Of a stretch of DNA of 40,931 nucleotides, positions 26,040-34,858 are shown piece after piece. The DNA is taken from positions 1 to 40,931 of the forward strand of contig CALDSD010000011.1 of NCBI GenBank assembly GCA_937911325.1, in the 5' to 3' direction. The DNA is from an uncultured Neomegalonema sp. (GTDB lineage Bacteria > Pseudomonadota > Alphaproteobacteria > Rhodobacterales > Rhodobacteraceae). The first letter of the stretch is position 1, and each line of letters begins with the position of its first letter. The notes beneath the pieces were generated by a model that was not told the DNA's origin, made no database searches, and saw nothing but the letters and a program-made list of their open reading frames with translations. The position numbers and the translations under genes were made by a program.

Positions 26040-27605
26040 CTATTCCGCCGCCGTCGCCACCGGAGGGCGATGCGAGTCGCACCAGGCGGCGAGCTCTTTC
26101 ATCTGATCAGAGGTCATTCTCAGACCGAGCTTCGTGCGCCGCCAAAGGATGTCGTCCGCGGTCCGAGCCCACTCCCGCCGCATGAGCCAGTCGACCTCGC
26201 GCTCGGTTAGGGAGGCTCCGAAGTCCCGTCCCAGGTCAGTGACGTCCCGAGCGCCGGCGAGCATGCGCGCGGCGTCCGTTCCGTAGCCTCGGATCAGCCG
26301 GAGAGCCCAGCGCTCGTCTAGGAAAGGATGCGCTTTGCGAAGATCGTTGACCAGTCGCTGGACGGCGTCGACCGGAAAGTCTCCGCCTGGCAACGGCGCC
26401 TCGGCGGTCCACTCAGGACCAAGCGACGGAAAGAACGGCGACAATTGTTCAAGCGCCGCCTCCGCCAGCCGGCGGTAGGTGGTGATCTTCCCGCCAAACA
26501 CGTTCAACAGGGGCGGTTCGTCGCCATTCCTCTCGACCTTGAGAACATAGTCTCGCGTCGCAGCGGTCGCTGACGACGCGCCGTCGTCATAAAGCGGACG
26601 AACCCCGGAATAGGTCCACACGACATCTTCTTTCGCGACTGGGGTGTCGAAGTACTCGGAGACCGCCTCACGCATGTAGTCCGCTTCTTCCGGCGTACAG
26701 ACCGCTTCGCTCGGATCTCCCTGATGATCCGCGTCGGTTGTTCCGATCAGCGTGAAATCGGTCTCGTAGGGGATCGCAAAGAGAATACGGCCGTCCGCGT
26801 TCTGGAAGATGTAGGCGCAGTCGTGCTCGAAGAGCTTTCGGGTGACGATATGGCTGCCGCGCACGAGGCGGATCTGGTCAGAGGTGTTGAGCCGCACCCG
26901 ATTTCGGATCACCTGGTCGACCCAAGGTCCGGCGGCGTTCACCAGGGAGCGCGCGCGCATGACGCGCGTCTCTCCCGACAGTTCGTCCTTGATGGTGAGC
27001 GACCAAAGACCGTTCGCTCTCTCGGCCGTTTCACAGCGCGTGCGCACGAATATCCGTGCGCCGCGATCCGCCGCGTCTCGCGCATTGAGCGTGACGAGGC
27101 GAGAGTCCTCAACCCAGCAGTCGGAGTACTCAAACCCCTTCTTGAAACTCGCTTTGAGGGGCTTGCCCGCCCGATCGGTTCGCAGATCGAGGGTTCGGGT
27201 CCCAGGAAGGATCTTCCGTCCGCCGAGATGGTCGTAGATGAACAGTCCAAGCCGCAAGAGCCAGGCCGGGCGGAGGCCGCTGTGATGGGGCAGGACGAAC
27301 CGCATCGGCCACGAGATATGCGGCATCGCTCGCAGCAACACTTCACGCTCCAGAAGCGCTTCGCGAACAAGCCGGAACTCATAGTACTCAAGATAACGCA
27401 GACCGCCGTGAAACAGTTTCGTCGACGCCGAAGACGTCGCCTGGGCGAGATCGCTCTTCTCGAACAGAGCGACGGAAAGGCCGCGGCCCGCGGCGTCGCG
27501 TGCGATCCCGCACCCGTTGATGCCGCCGCCAATGATCGCCACGTCGACGATGTCGCTGTCGGGCGCGGCGGCGTTCGACGCGCGCGGACTGAGGTCGCTC
27601 GTCAT
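26040..27605 (-). CDS. glpD: Aerobic glycerol-3-phosphate dehydrogenase
   Basis: A 521-residue FAD enzyme at the inner membrane face that oxidises glycerol-3-phosphate to dihydroxyacetone phosphate and passes electrons to quinone. The FAD dinucleotide motif is at 24-36 ([15 protein letters not shown]), then [16 protein letters not shown], the SLVNAAGPW signature, [28 protein letters not shown] and [13 protein letters not shown]. The C-terminal helical domain (about 395-521) is typical of GlpD. Its ATG overlaps the glpR stop by one base (TGATG), a sign of translational coupling. The N-terminus has ~15 extra residues before the first strand. Confidence 0.96.
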   Translation of the reverse strand: MTSDLSPRASNAAAPDSDIVDVAIIGGGINGCGIARDAAGRGLSVALFEKSDLAQATSSASTKLFHGGLRYLEYYEFRLVREALLEREVLLRAMPHISWPMRFVLPHHSGLRPAWLLRLGLFIYDHLGGRKILPGTRTLDLRTDRAGKPLKASFKKGFEYSDCWVEDSRLVTLNARDAADRGARIFVRTRCETAERANGLWSLTIKDELSGETRVMRARSLVNAAGPWVDQVIRNRVRLNTSDQIRLVRGSHIVTRKLFEHDCAYIFQNADGRILFAIPYETDFTLIGTTDADHQGDPSEAVCTPEEADYMREAVSEYFDTPVAKEDVVWTYSGVRPLYDDGASSATAATRDYVLKVERNGDEPPLLNVFGGKITTYRRLAEAALEQLSPFFPSLGPEWTAEAPLPGGDFPVDAVQRLVNDLRKAHPFLDERWALRLIRGYGTDAARMLAGARDVTDLGRDFGASLTEREVDWLMRREWARTADDILWRRTKLGLRMTSDQMKELAAWCDSHRPPVATAAE

Positions 27606-28417
27606 CAGCTAGATGCCCCCGCCACCAAGAAAGGTTCCGTCGAATTCGCCTCCAGGCTCTCCGCCGCGACGACGATTTCCGTGTCGTTCGCCTCGCAGAC
27701 CGCTCTGAAGCGATCGCTTGGCTCGGCGTCGAGCACGACCACGTCGATCTGGCCCATGTCACAGATCCTGACCGTGGCGCGGCGCTCGAACTTGCTGTGG
27801 TCGACCACCAGCATCCGTCGTCGCGCGCTCTGCAGGATCGAATGCGCGACGGAGACTTCGCGATAATCATAGTCGAGCACGGTGCCGTCTTCCTCTAACG
27901 CGGATGCGCCGATCACGGCGAAGTCGACGCGGAAATTGCGGATGAACTCCATCGCCGCCTCGCCGACCACGCCGCCATCGGTTTGCCGCACGACGCCGCC
28001 AGCGAGAATCAGCTCCTTGCTCGGAGACCCGCTGAGGATGTTCACGACGTTGATGTTGTTGGTGATCACGACCAGGTCGCGATGGTCATAGATGGCCCTG
28101 GCGACTTGTTCGGTCGTCGTTCCGATGTTCAGAATCAACGAGCTGTTGTTTGGGATCATCGCCGCCGCCGCCGATCCGATCCGGCGTTTTTCATCCGCGA
28201 GACTGTCGCGACGCTGTTCGTAACCCAGGTTGGCGACGCTGTTGGCCGGCCGCGCGCCGCCATGGTGACGCGCCAGAAGCCCGCGGTCGCACAGGTCGTT
28301 GAGATCTCGACGGATTGTCTGCGGCGTCACCCGGAAGCGCGCCGCAAGGTCGTCGACTCCGACGCGGCCGTCGGCCGTGGCGACGATGACGATCTCTTTT
28401 TGCCTTTCGGTCAGCAC
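27605..28417 (-). CDS. glpR: DeoR-family glycerol-3-phosphate repressor
   Basis: A 270-residue DeoR-type repressor. The N-terminal helix-turn-helix (about 5-57) carries the DeoR signature (LAARFRVTPQTIRRDLNDLC, then HHGGA). The C-terminal sugar-phosphate domain shows LILNIGTTTEQVARA, NNINVVNIL, LAGGVVR and FAVIGASALEEDG. I place the start at GTG 28417, which gives the standard LTERQKEI opening; the frame extends 40 codons upstream into the control region without similarity. In relatives glycerol-3-phosphate releases it from DNA. It lies first in the operon with glpD and glpK and divergent from the transporter, so it probably represses both directions from the shared gap. Confidence 0.93.
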   Translation of the reverse strand: MLTERQKEIVIVATADGRVGVDDLAARFRVTPQTIRRDLNDLCDRGLLARHHGGARPANSVANLGYEQRRDSLADEKRRIGSAAAAMIPNNSSLILNIGTTTEQVARAIYDHRDLVVITNNINVVNILSGSPSKELILAGGVVRQTDGGVVGEAAMEFIRNFRVDFAVIGASALEEDGTVLDYDYREVSVAHSILQSARRRMLVVDHSKFERRATVRICDMGQIDVVVLDAEPSDRFRAVCEANDTEIVVAAESLEANSTEPFLVAGASS

Positions 28418-28457
28418 GTTCGACTCGCTTTCACTTGGGCGTGCTTGATAGAAAAAT

Positions 28458-28512
28458 GTTCGTTTGAGCGTTCTAAATTTTCCATTGACAGTCAAATTGT
28501 TTTCAAATGAAC
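28458..28512. promoter_or_regulatory. Putative GlpR control region between glpR and glpV
   Basis: GTTCGTTTGA (28458-28467) and TCAAATGAAC (28503-28512) form an inverted repeat with nine of ten positions paired, 35 bases apart. TCAAAT recurs at 28492 and 28503, one helical turn apart. Between them lies a consensus -35 TTGACA (28485-28490), though no clear -10 at the right spacing. Position and symmetry suggest GlpR binding sites flanking the glpV promoter. Confidence 0.5.
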
Positions 28513-28553
28513 CTAATTGCGCCCGCTCAGAAAACAATCAATGGGAGGACTGA

Positions 28554-30293
28554 ATGCGCGTTCACCTACAGTGCGCAGTGGCGGTCGCGGCCTTAATCGG
28601 CACGACGGCGCCAGCTGCGGCGGACATGGCTGCGGCCGAAAAATGGATCGACAGCGAGTTCCAAAGATCTGCGCTGACTAAAGATCAGCAGCTCGAAGAG
28701 ATGCAGTGGTTCATAAATGCGGCGGAGCCGTTCGCCGGGATGGAGATCAACGTGCTGTCGGAGACGATCCCGACGCACACATACGAGAGCGAAACGCTCA
28801 CGAAGGCCTTTGAAGAGATCACCGGCATCAAGGTGAACCATCAGCTCCTCGGCGAGGGCGAAGTGGTTCAGGCCGTCCAGACGCAAATGCAGACGGGGCG
28901 GAACCTCTATGACGCGTATATCAACGACTCCGACCTGATCGGCACCCATGCGCGCCTGCAGCTCGCCGTGAACCTGTCGGACTGGATGGCTGGCGAAGGC
29001 GCCGAGGTCACCAACCCGGGTCTTGATGTCGACGACTTCATCGGCAAGTCCTTCACGACGGGTCCGGACGGCAAGCTTTATCAGCTTCCAGATCAGCAAT
29101 TCGCGAACCTCTACTGGTTCCGCAAAGACTGGTTCGACCGCGAAGATCTCCAAGCGCAGTTCAAGGAGAAATACGGCTACGACCTCGGCGTGCCGGTGAA
29201 CTGGTCCGCCTACGAGGACATCGCCGATTTCTTCACGAACCACGTGAAGGAAATCGATGGCGTTCGTGTCTACGGCCACATGGATTACGGCAAGCGCGCG
29301 CCCGACCTTGGCTGGCGCATGACCGACGCCTGGTTGGCGATGGCCGGCGCCGGATCGGTTGGCGAGCCGAACGGCGTTCCGATCGACGAGTGGGGCATCC
29401 GCATGGAGCCGGGCTCGTGCAACCCGGCGGGCGCCAGCGTCAGCCGCGGAGGGGAAGCGAACGGACCGGCTGCGGTCTACGCGATCCGCAAATGGGACGA
29501 GTGGCTGCGCCAATATGCGCCTCCGGGAGCGGCGAGCTACGACTTCTACCAGTCGTTGCCGGCTCTGAGCCAAGGCAATGTCGCCCAGCAGATCTTCTGG
29601 TACACCGCCTTCACCGCGTCGATGGTCGCTCCGAAAGAGGACGGCAACAACACCGTCGACGACGAGGGCAACCCGCTGTGGCGGATGGCGCCGTCTCCGC
29701 ACGGACCGTACTGGCAGGAAGGCCAGAAGGTCGGTTACCAGGACGCCGGTTCTTGGACGCTGTTCGAGTCGACCCCGGTCGATCGCCGCAAAGCGGCCTG
29801 GCTCTATGCGCAGTTCGTCGTATCGAAGACCGTCGACGTGCAGAAAAGCCATGTTGGTCTGACCTTCATCCGCGACAGCACCGTGAACCATGAGAGCTTT
29901 ACGGAGCGTGCGCCAAAGCTCGGTGGTCTGATCGAGTTCTACCGCTCGCCGGACCGGGTGCGCTGGTCGCCGACTGGCGTCAACGTGCCGGACTATCCGA
30001 AGCTGGCGCAGATCTGGTGGCAGCAGATCGGCGACGTCAACTCCGGCGCCTTCACGCCGCAGGAAGCGATGGATCGTCTCGCCGAAGAGATGGACGTCAC
30101 GATGGCTCGCATGCAGCGCGCCGACGAGGGCGCCAATGTCTACGGCGGTTGCGGCCCGCGTCTGAACGAGGAAAAGGATCCCTCGGAATGGCTCGGCCGC
30201 GCCGATGGTCCGAAGGCCAAGCTCGACAACGAGAAGCCGCAGGGCAAGACCATCGCCTATGACGAGCTGATCAAACGCTGGGCGCAGAACTAG
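28554..30293 (+). CDS. glpV: Glycerol ABC transporter solute-binding protein
   Basis: A 579-residue family-1 solute-binding protein, large for the group but matching GlpV-type glycerol binders of Rhizobium as I recall them. A Sec signal peptide covers residues 1-23 (cut after TAPAAA). The mature part shows FAGMEINVLSETIPTHTYES, DAYINDSDLIGTHARLQ, LYQLPDQQFANLYWFRKDWFDR, GAGSVGEPNG and RKAAWLYAQFVVSKTVD. It captures glycerol in the periplasm and hands it to GlpP/GlpQ. GGGAGGA lies seven bases before the ATG. It is first in its operon here; in Rhizobium leguminosarum the glpV gene comes after the permeases. A strong hairpin follows its stop. Confidence 0.92.
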   Translation: MRVHLQCAVAVAALIGTTAPAAADMAAAEKWIDSEFQRSALTKDQQLEEMQWFINAAEPFAGMEINVLSETIPTHTYESETLTKAFEEITGIKVNHQLLGEGEVVQAVQTQMQTGRNLYDAYINDSDLIGTHARLQLAVNLSDWMAGEGAEVTNPGLDVDDFIGKSFTTGPDGKLYQLPDQQFANLYWFRKDWFDREDLQAQFKEKYGYDLGVPVNWSAYEDIADFFTNHVKEIDGVRVYGHMDYGKRAPDLGWRMTDAWLAMAGAGSVGEPNGVPIDEWGIRMEPGSCNPAGASVSRGGEANGPAAVYAIRKWDEWLRQYAPPGAASYDFYQSLPALSQGNVAQQIFWYTAFTASMVAPKEDGNNTVDDEGNPLWRMAPSPHGPYWQEGQKVGYQDAGSWTLFESTPVDRRKAAWLYAQFVVSKTVDVQKSHVGLTFIRDSTVNHESFTERAPKLGGLIEFYRSPDRVRWSPTGVNVPDYPKLAQIWWQQIGDVNSGAFTPQEAMDRLAEEMDVTMARMQRADEGANVYGGCGPRLNEEKDPSEWLGRADGPKAKLDNEKPQGKTIAYDELIKRWAQN

Positions 30294-30303
30294 TCGCCCC
30301 TGG

Positions 30304-30330
30304 GACAGGTCGGCGTCGCGCCGACCTGTC
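30304..30330 (+). terminator. Hairpin after glpV (attenuator or mRNA-protecting)
   Basis: GACAGGTCGGCG, TCG loop, CGCCGACCTGTC: a perfect 12-bp stem 11 bp after the glpV stop, followed by TTCTTC. It lies inside the operon. It is probably a partial terminator or 3' stabiliser giving more binding protein than membrane components, as in many binding-protein-first operons. Confidence 0.75.
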
Positions 30331-30398
30331 TTCTTCGAACCGAACGCGAGACACAGTTCGCGACGCCCTCGGGCAGCCGCACAGTCGGGATCCGCCAG

Positions 30399-31478
30399 AT
30401 GACACTGGAACTGAAAGGCGTCGTGAAGCGCGTCGGCGCCGAGATGCATATCTATGAGACGGACTTGGAGCTGGCGGACAGCGGCTTCAACGTTCTTCTC
30501 GGCGAGACCCGCGCCGGCAAGACGACGCTGATCAAGATGATGGCTGGCCTCGAGCAGGTCACTTCCGGAGAGATCTGGCTGAACGGGCGCGACGTCACCG
30601 GGGTGTCCCCTCAGAAACGCAACATCAGCCTCGTGCACCAGTTCTTTGTGAACTACCCGCATATGAGCGTTTTTGAGAACATCGCCTCGCCCTTGCGCGT
30701 CGCGCGGATGAGCCGGTCCGAGATCAACCGCCGCGTGGGGGAAACGGCCGAGCTCTTGAGACTGACGCCGATGCTTGGCCGCGCGCCTTCCGAACTATCG
30801 GGAGGGCAGCAGCAGCGTACGGCGCTTGCGCGCGCCTTGGTGAAGGATGCGGCGATCGTGCTGCTCGACGAACCCCTTGCGAACCTGGACTACAAGCTGC
30901 GTGAAGAACTTCGCGACGAGCTGCCAAAGCTGCTCGGCGATCGCGGCGCCGCTGTGGTCTACGCGACGTCTGAGCCGGCCGAAGCCCTGCTGCTCGGCGG
31001 ACATACCGCGACGATGCGCGAAGGTCGGGTCACTCAGTTTGGTCCAACCGCCGAGATCTACCGCCGCCCTCGGGACATCCGAACCGCCGAGATCTTCTCG
31101 GACCCGCCCATGAACACCGCGCAGGTCGAGAAACGTGACGGCGCAATCCGCCTTGGCCAAAAGGCGAGTTGGCCGGCCGACGGCCCGATCGCCGCTCAAC
31201 CCGACGGTTCCTATCTGATGGGCGTGAGACCGAATTTCGTGTCTCCCTCCAATGCGACTGGCGACCAGATACGCGTTGATGGCCGCGTCCTGGTCACCGA
31301 GCTTTCCGGTTCGGAATCTGTCGCGCATTTCGACTTCGAAACCGCGGACGGAGGCTACACCTGGGTGAGCCAAAGCCACGGCGTTCATCCCTACCAAGTT
31401 GGCGAGCGCCACGACTTCTTTGTCGACGTGTCTCGCTGTCTCTACTTCGACGCGTCCGGCGCGCGGCTTGGCGACTAG
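30399..31478 (+). CDS. glpS: Glycerol ABC transporter ATPase GlpS, H-loop histidine missing
   Basis: A 359-residue MalK-type ATPase: nucleotide-binding domain (1-~235) and C-terminal TOBE-like regulatory domain. Walker A is GETRAGKT (about 36-43), the Q-loop VHQFF, the signature a full LSGGQQQR (about 133-140) and Walker B IVLLDEP. The switch (H-loop) position, normally VTHDQ, reads ATSEP with Ser191 in place of histidine (codon 30969-30971), so this subunit's own Walker site should hydrolyse poorly. The partner GlpT shows the opposite pattern. It lies 105 bp after glpV, beyond the hairpin, and 20 bp before glpT. Confidence 0.92.
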   Translation: MTLELKGVVKRVGAEMHIYETDLELADSGFNVLLGETRAGKTTLIKMMAGLEQVTSGEIWLNGRDVTGVSPQKRNISLVHQFFVNYPHMSVFENIASPLRVARMSRSEINRRVGETAELLRLTPMLGRAPSELSGGQQQRTALARALVKDAAIVLLDEPLANLDYKLREELRDELPKLLGDRGAAVVYATSEPAEALLLGGHTATMREGRVTQFGPTAEIYRRPRDIRTAEIFSDPPMNTAQVEKRDGAIRLGQKASWPADGPIAAQPDGSYLMGVRPNFVSPSNATGDQIRVDGRVLVTELSGSESVAHFDFETADGGYTWVSQSHGVHPYQVGERHDFFVDVSRCLYFDASGARLGD

Positions 31479-31498
31479 GCGACTGGGAAGGACGCGCG

Positions 31499-32584
31499 AT
31501 GGCCAACATTCATCTAAAGGACCTGCGGCACAGCTACATGGCCGAGCCGAAAGGTGATGCGGATTGGGCGCTGAAGCGCGTGGATCTGCAATGGCGGGAT
31601 GGCGGCGCTTATGCGTTGCTCGGTCCATCGGGCTGCGGAAAGTCGACCCTGCTCAACATCATCTCGGGTCTCATCCGGCCGAGCGAAGGGCAGATCCTGT
31701 TCGACGGCGAAGACGTCACCGACGTCGCGCCGGATCAACGCGAGATCGCCCAGGTTTTCCAGTTCCCTGTCGTCTACGACACGATGACCGTCTACGACAA
31801 TCTCGCTTTCCCTTTGCGCAACCGCGGCGTCGCCAACGCGAAAGTCGATGCGCGCGTCCGCGAGATCGCCGAGATGCTGGAGTTGTCCGACATGCTCCAG
31901 GCGCGCGCGGCGGGGCTGTCGGCCGATGGAAAGCAGAAGATCTCGATGGGGCGCGGGCTCGTGCGTGAGGACGTCAATGTCATCATGTTCGACGAGCCGC
32001 TGACGGTGATCGATCCGCACCTGAAATGGAAGCTGCGCTCCAAGCTCAAAGAGCTGCATCAGAAAGTGAAGGTGACGATGATCTACGTCACCCATGATCA
32101 GACCGAGGCGCTGACATTCGCTGACGAGGTCGTGGTGATGCAGGAAGGCGAAGTCGTTCAGATCGGTACGCCGGTCGAGCTGTTCGAGCGCCCCGCTCAC
32201 ACCTTTGTCGGCCATTTCATCGGGTCGCCAGGCATGAACGTGCTGCCTTGCGAATTGCGTGACGGCGGCGCGTTTTTCGCAGGGTCGCAGGTGACCCTTG
32301 CAGACGGGACCGGAAGGCCGAACGGCGCCGGTCGACTCGAGATCGGCGTGCGCCCGGAGTTCGTCCGTTTCTCCCAGACCGACGGCGTGCCTGCGACCGT
32401 CGTCCGGGTCGCCGATGCAGGGCGGTACCGGGTCGTCGAGACCCGGGCCGCCGACATGCGGGTATACGCGCTCGCGCCGGAGGGGGCGGACATTCCCGAA
32501 GGTGAAACGCGTTTGACCTTCGATCCCACGCGCACGCGTTTGTATGCCGACGGGTGGCTGGTCTCGGACAATCAGGAGGTCTGA
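31499..32584 (+). CDS. glpT: Glycerol ABC transporter ATPase GlpT, degenerate signature motif
   Basis: A 361-residue MalK-type ATPase. Walker A GPSGCGKS (about 42-49), Q-loop VFQFP, Walker B VIMFDEP and the H-loop VTHDQTEA are intact. The ABC signature is not: LSGGQQ is replaced by LSADGK (residues 140-145, bases 31916-31933), aligned without gaps. The D-loop is also altered (LTVID). Paired with GlpS, the GlpT Walker site would face the good GlpS signature, making one competent site, while the other would combine a missing histidine with a missing signature. A TOBE-like domain occupies the C-terminal ~120 residues. It is not the E. coli GlpT antiporter despite the shared name. Three bases separate it from glpP. 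Confidence 0.92.
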   Translation: MANIHLKDLRHSYMAEPKGDADWALKRVDLQWRDGGAYALLGPSGCGKSTLLNIISGLIRPSEGQILFDGEDVTDVAPDQREIAQVFQFPVVYDTMTVYDNLAFPLRNRGVANAKVDARVREIAEMLELSDMLQARAAGLSADGKQKISMGRGLVREDVNVIMFDEPLTVIDPHLKWKLRSKLKELHQKVKVTMIYVTHDQTEALTFADEVVVMQEGEVVQIGTPVELFERPAHTFVGHFIGSPGMNVLPCELRDGGAFFAGSQVTLADGTGRPNGAGRLEIGVRPEFVRFSQTDGVPATVVRVADAGRYRVVETRAADMRVYALAPEGADIPEGETRLTFDPTRTRLYADGWLVSDNQEV

Positions 32585-32587
32585 GCG

Positions 32588-33454
32588 ATGGGCGGAAAAA
32601 CCGAGTATCAGCGCGCCTGGTGGTTTGTCGTCCCGGTGGTCGTCCTCGTGGCGTTCAACGCGCTCGTGCCGTTGATGACCGTCGTCAACTATTCGGTCCA
32701 GGAGACTTTCGGGAACAACCAGTTCTTCTGGCACGGCGTCGGCTGGTTCCAGGACGTCTTGAACTCGGAGCGGTTCCATGCCGCACTCGGGCGACAGTTG
32801 CTCTTCACGACGATCATTCTCTTGATCGAGATACCTCTCGGCGTCGCGATTGCCCTGACAATGCCGAAGAAAGGGCCCTGGGTGCCGGTCTGTCTGGTTT
32901 TGATGGCGCTTCCGCTTCTCATACCCTGGAACGTCGTCGGCGCGATGTGGAACATCTTCGCCCTGCCGGACATTGGTCTTCTGGGATATACGCTCAACAG
33001 CCTGGGGTTTGACTACAACTACACCCAGCAACCGGTCTCCGCCTGGATCACCGTCATCTTGATGGATGTCTGGCACTGGACTTCGCTGGTGGTTCTGCTC
33101 GCCTATGCCGGCCTGATCGCGATCCCCGACGCCTACTACCAGGCGGCGAAGATCGACGGGGCGAGCCCTTGGGCCGTGTTCCGTCACATTCAGCTGCCGA
33201 AGATGCAACGGGTGCTGACCATCGCGATCCTGCTGCGGTTCATGGACAGCTTCATGATCCACACCGAGGTGTCGGTGCTGACCGGGGGCGGCCCCGGCAA
33301 CGCGACGACTTTCCTTTCGATCGATCTGGTGAAGATCGCGCTCGGGCAGTTCGACCTCGGCCCCGCGGCCGCGATGTCCCTGATCTACTTCGTTATCACG
33401 CTGCTGGTCTCCTGGGTGTTCTACACCCTGATGACCCGCCACGATCAAAACTAG
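32588..33454 (+). CDS. glpP: Glycerol ABC transporter permease GlpP
   Basis: A 288-residue MalF-type inner-membrane permease with about six helices. The EAA-like cytoplasmic loop that docks the ATPase is at about 182-205 (YYQAAKIDGASPWAVFRHIQLP), with Q where E is usual. Other family marks are LLIPWNVVGAMWN and VSVLTGGGPGNATTF near the C-terminus. It forms the channel together with GlpQ. It starts three bases after the glpT stop. Confidence 0.93.
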   Translation: MGGKTEYQRAWWFVVPVVVLVAFNALVPLMTVVNYSVQETFGNNQFFWHGVGWFQDVLNSERFHAALGRQLLFTTIILLIEIPLGVAIALTMPKKGPWVPVCLVLMALPLLIPWNVVGAMWNIFALPDIGLLGYTLNSLGFDYNYTQQPVSAWITVILMDVWHWTSLVVLLAYAGLIAIPDAYYQAAKIDGASPWAVFRHIQLPKMQRVLTIAILLRFMDSFMIHTEVSVLTGGGPGNATTFLSIDLVKIALGQFDLGPAAAMSLIYFVITLLVSWVFYTLMTRHDQN

Positions 33455-33465
33455 GGGGGCGGTCA

Positions 33466-34266
33466 ATGAGACGTTACGCCTGGCTCGTCCCGACGATTTA
33501 CATCATCTTCCTGATGCTGCCGATCTACTGGCTGATCAGCATGTCGTTCAAAACGACGAATGAGATCCTCGGGGGGTTCAGCCTCTTTCCTCAGGAGTTC
33601 ACGACGGAGAACTACGTCACGATCCTGACGGATCCGACCTGGTACTGGGGCTATATCAACTCGCTGATCTACGTCACGATCAATACGGTGTTGTCGGTCG
33701 CAGTGGCGCTGCCTGCGGCGTATGCGTTCTCGCGTTATCGGTTCCTTGGCGACAAGCATCTGTTCTTCTGGCTGCTGACAAACCGGATGGCGCCGCCGGC
33801 CGTGTTCGCATTGCCCTTCTTTCAGCTCTATTCCGCCGTCAATCTCTTCGACACGCATCTCGCGGTCGCGTTGGCGCATTGTCTGTTCAACATTCCGCTG
33901 GCGGTGTGGATCCTGGAAGGCTTCATGCGCGGCGTGCCGAAGGAACTCGACGAGACCGCCTATGTCGACGGATACTCTTTCCCGCGCTTCTTCACTCGGA
34001 TCTTCTTGCCGAACATCGGATCCGGCGTCGGCGTCGCGGCGTTCTTCTGTTTCATGTTCTCCTGGGTCGAGCTTCTGCTCGCAAAGACCCTGACCGCTGT
34101 CGAGGCCAAGCCGATCGCCGCGACGATGACGCGGACGGCGTCGACTTCGGGCTACGAGCTGGGACTGTTGGCGGCGGCCGGTTGTCTGACGATCATCCCG
34201 GGCGCGAGCGTGATCTACTTCGTGCGCAACTACATCGCCAAGGGCTTCGCCCTCGGACGGGTTTAA
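33466..34266 (+). CDS. glpQ: Glycerol ABC transporter permease GlpQ
   Basis: A 266-residue MalG-type permease with six helices. The ATP-binding-subunit contact loop is at about 160-185 (ELDETAYVDGYSFPRFFTRIFLP). The early periplasmic segment NYVTILTDPTWYWGYINSL and ALPAAYAFSRYRF are typical of the family. I start at ATG 33466, preceded by a G-rich GGGGGCGG site; the frame upstream belongs to another phase of glpP. It shares a name with, but is unrelated to, the glycerophosphodiesterase GlpQ. Twelve bases separate it from glpU. Confidence 0.92.
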   Translation: MRRYAWLVPTIYIIFLMLPIYWLISMSFKTTNEILGGFSLFPQEFTTENYVTILTDPTWYWGYINSLIYVTINTVLSVAVALPAAYAFSRYRFLGDKHLFFWLLTNRMAPPAVFALPFFQLYSAVNLFDTHLAVALAHCLFNIPLAVWILEGFMRGVPKELDETAYVDGYSFPRFFTRIFLPNIGSGVGVAAFFCFMFSWVELLLAKTLTAVEAKPIAATMTRTASTSGYELGLLAAAGCLTIIPGASVIYFVRNYIAKGFALGRV

Positions 34267-34278
34267 GGGAGGCTGTTC

Positions 34279-34560
34279 ATGGGACTCGAATGGATGGCCT
34301 GGACCTGGCAGACCGCGCTTTTCTTTGTCGTGATCTTCGGCAGCATCGCCTTCATGGGATTCCTTGAGTATCGCAATCCGGGCGGCGCGCCCCGGCGGGG
34401 CGTATTGGGTCTCGACACGACCCGCGGCGACCGGCTTTTCATCACCTGCATTGGCTCGGCTTTCATTTTTCTCGGTTGGCTCGGGGTGATGGGCACTCCG
34501 CTTTGGGGCGCGCTTGTTCTCGGGGTCCTTTGGGGCGGTTTCGTTTTCTGGAAAGTGTGA
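34279..34560 (+). CDS. glpU: Small membrane protein GlpU (DUF2160-type)
   Basis: A 93-residue protein with three hydrophobic segments (about 9-27, 52-69, 72-91) and a basic linker containing GGAPRRGVLGLDTTRGDR. It matches the small GlpU/DUF2160 membrane protein that accompanies glycerol ABC transporters in Rhizobium-type clusters. Its role is not firmly known; it may be an accessory transporter subunit. It is the last gene of the operon. AAGGGAGG precedes the ATG. The 298 bp after it hold no gene or clear terminator that I can see. Confidence 0.88.
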   Translation: MGLEWMAWTWQTALFFVVIFGSIAFMGFLEYRNPGGAPRRGVLGLDTTRGDRLFITCIGSAFIFLGWLGVMGTPLWGALVLGVLWGGFVFWKV

Positions 34561-34858
34561 CGCGCCGCCGTTTCTGCGCGCCGGCCGATCTTCGCGGATC
34601 GCTCCAACATGGCGCAGTTTGACGGATCTCGTCGGACGAAGTGCGCGGCGGACACGCACTGGCGCCTTCGTTTTGGGGAGGGCGGAGCCGACGGGCCATT
34701 TCGGCGGCGTCGCGCGAAGCGCCTTGGCGCATTGACTCTTCTGCACATGGCTGCGCTAGAATGGGATGCATCCATTTTGCAGCTGGCGATAGGCAAGTTG
34801 GCCCTACGTTCCGACGCTTGAACTGCCCGAACAGCTGAACCTTTGAGGAGCTGAAACC

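Noticed and set aside
28593-30662. Minus-strand open frame of 689 codons
   Set aside because: Antisense to glpV and the start of glpS; it also crosses the intergenic hairpin, which no real gene would be expected to do.
31514-33466. Minus-strand open frame of 650 codons
   Set aside because: Antisense to glpT and glpP, which are certain by motif and operon position.
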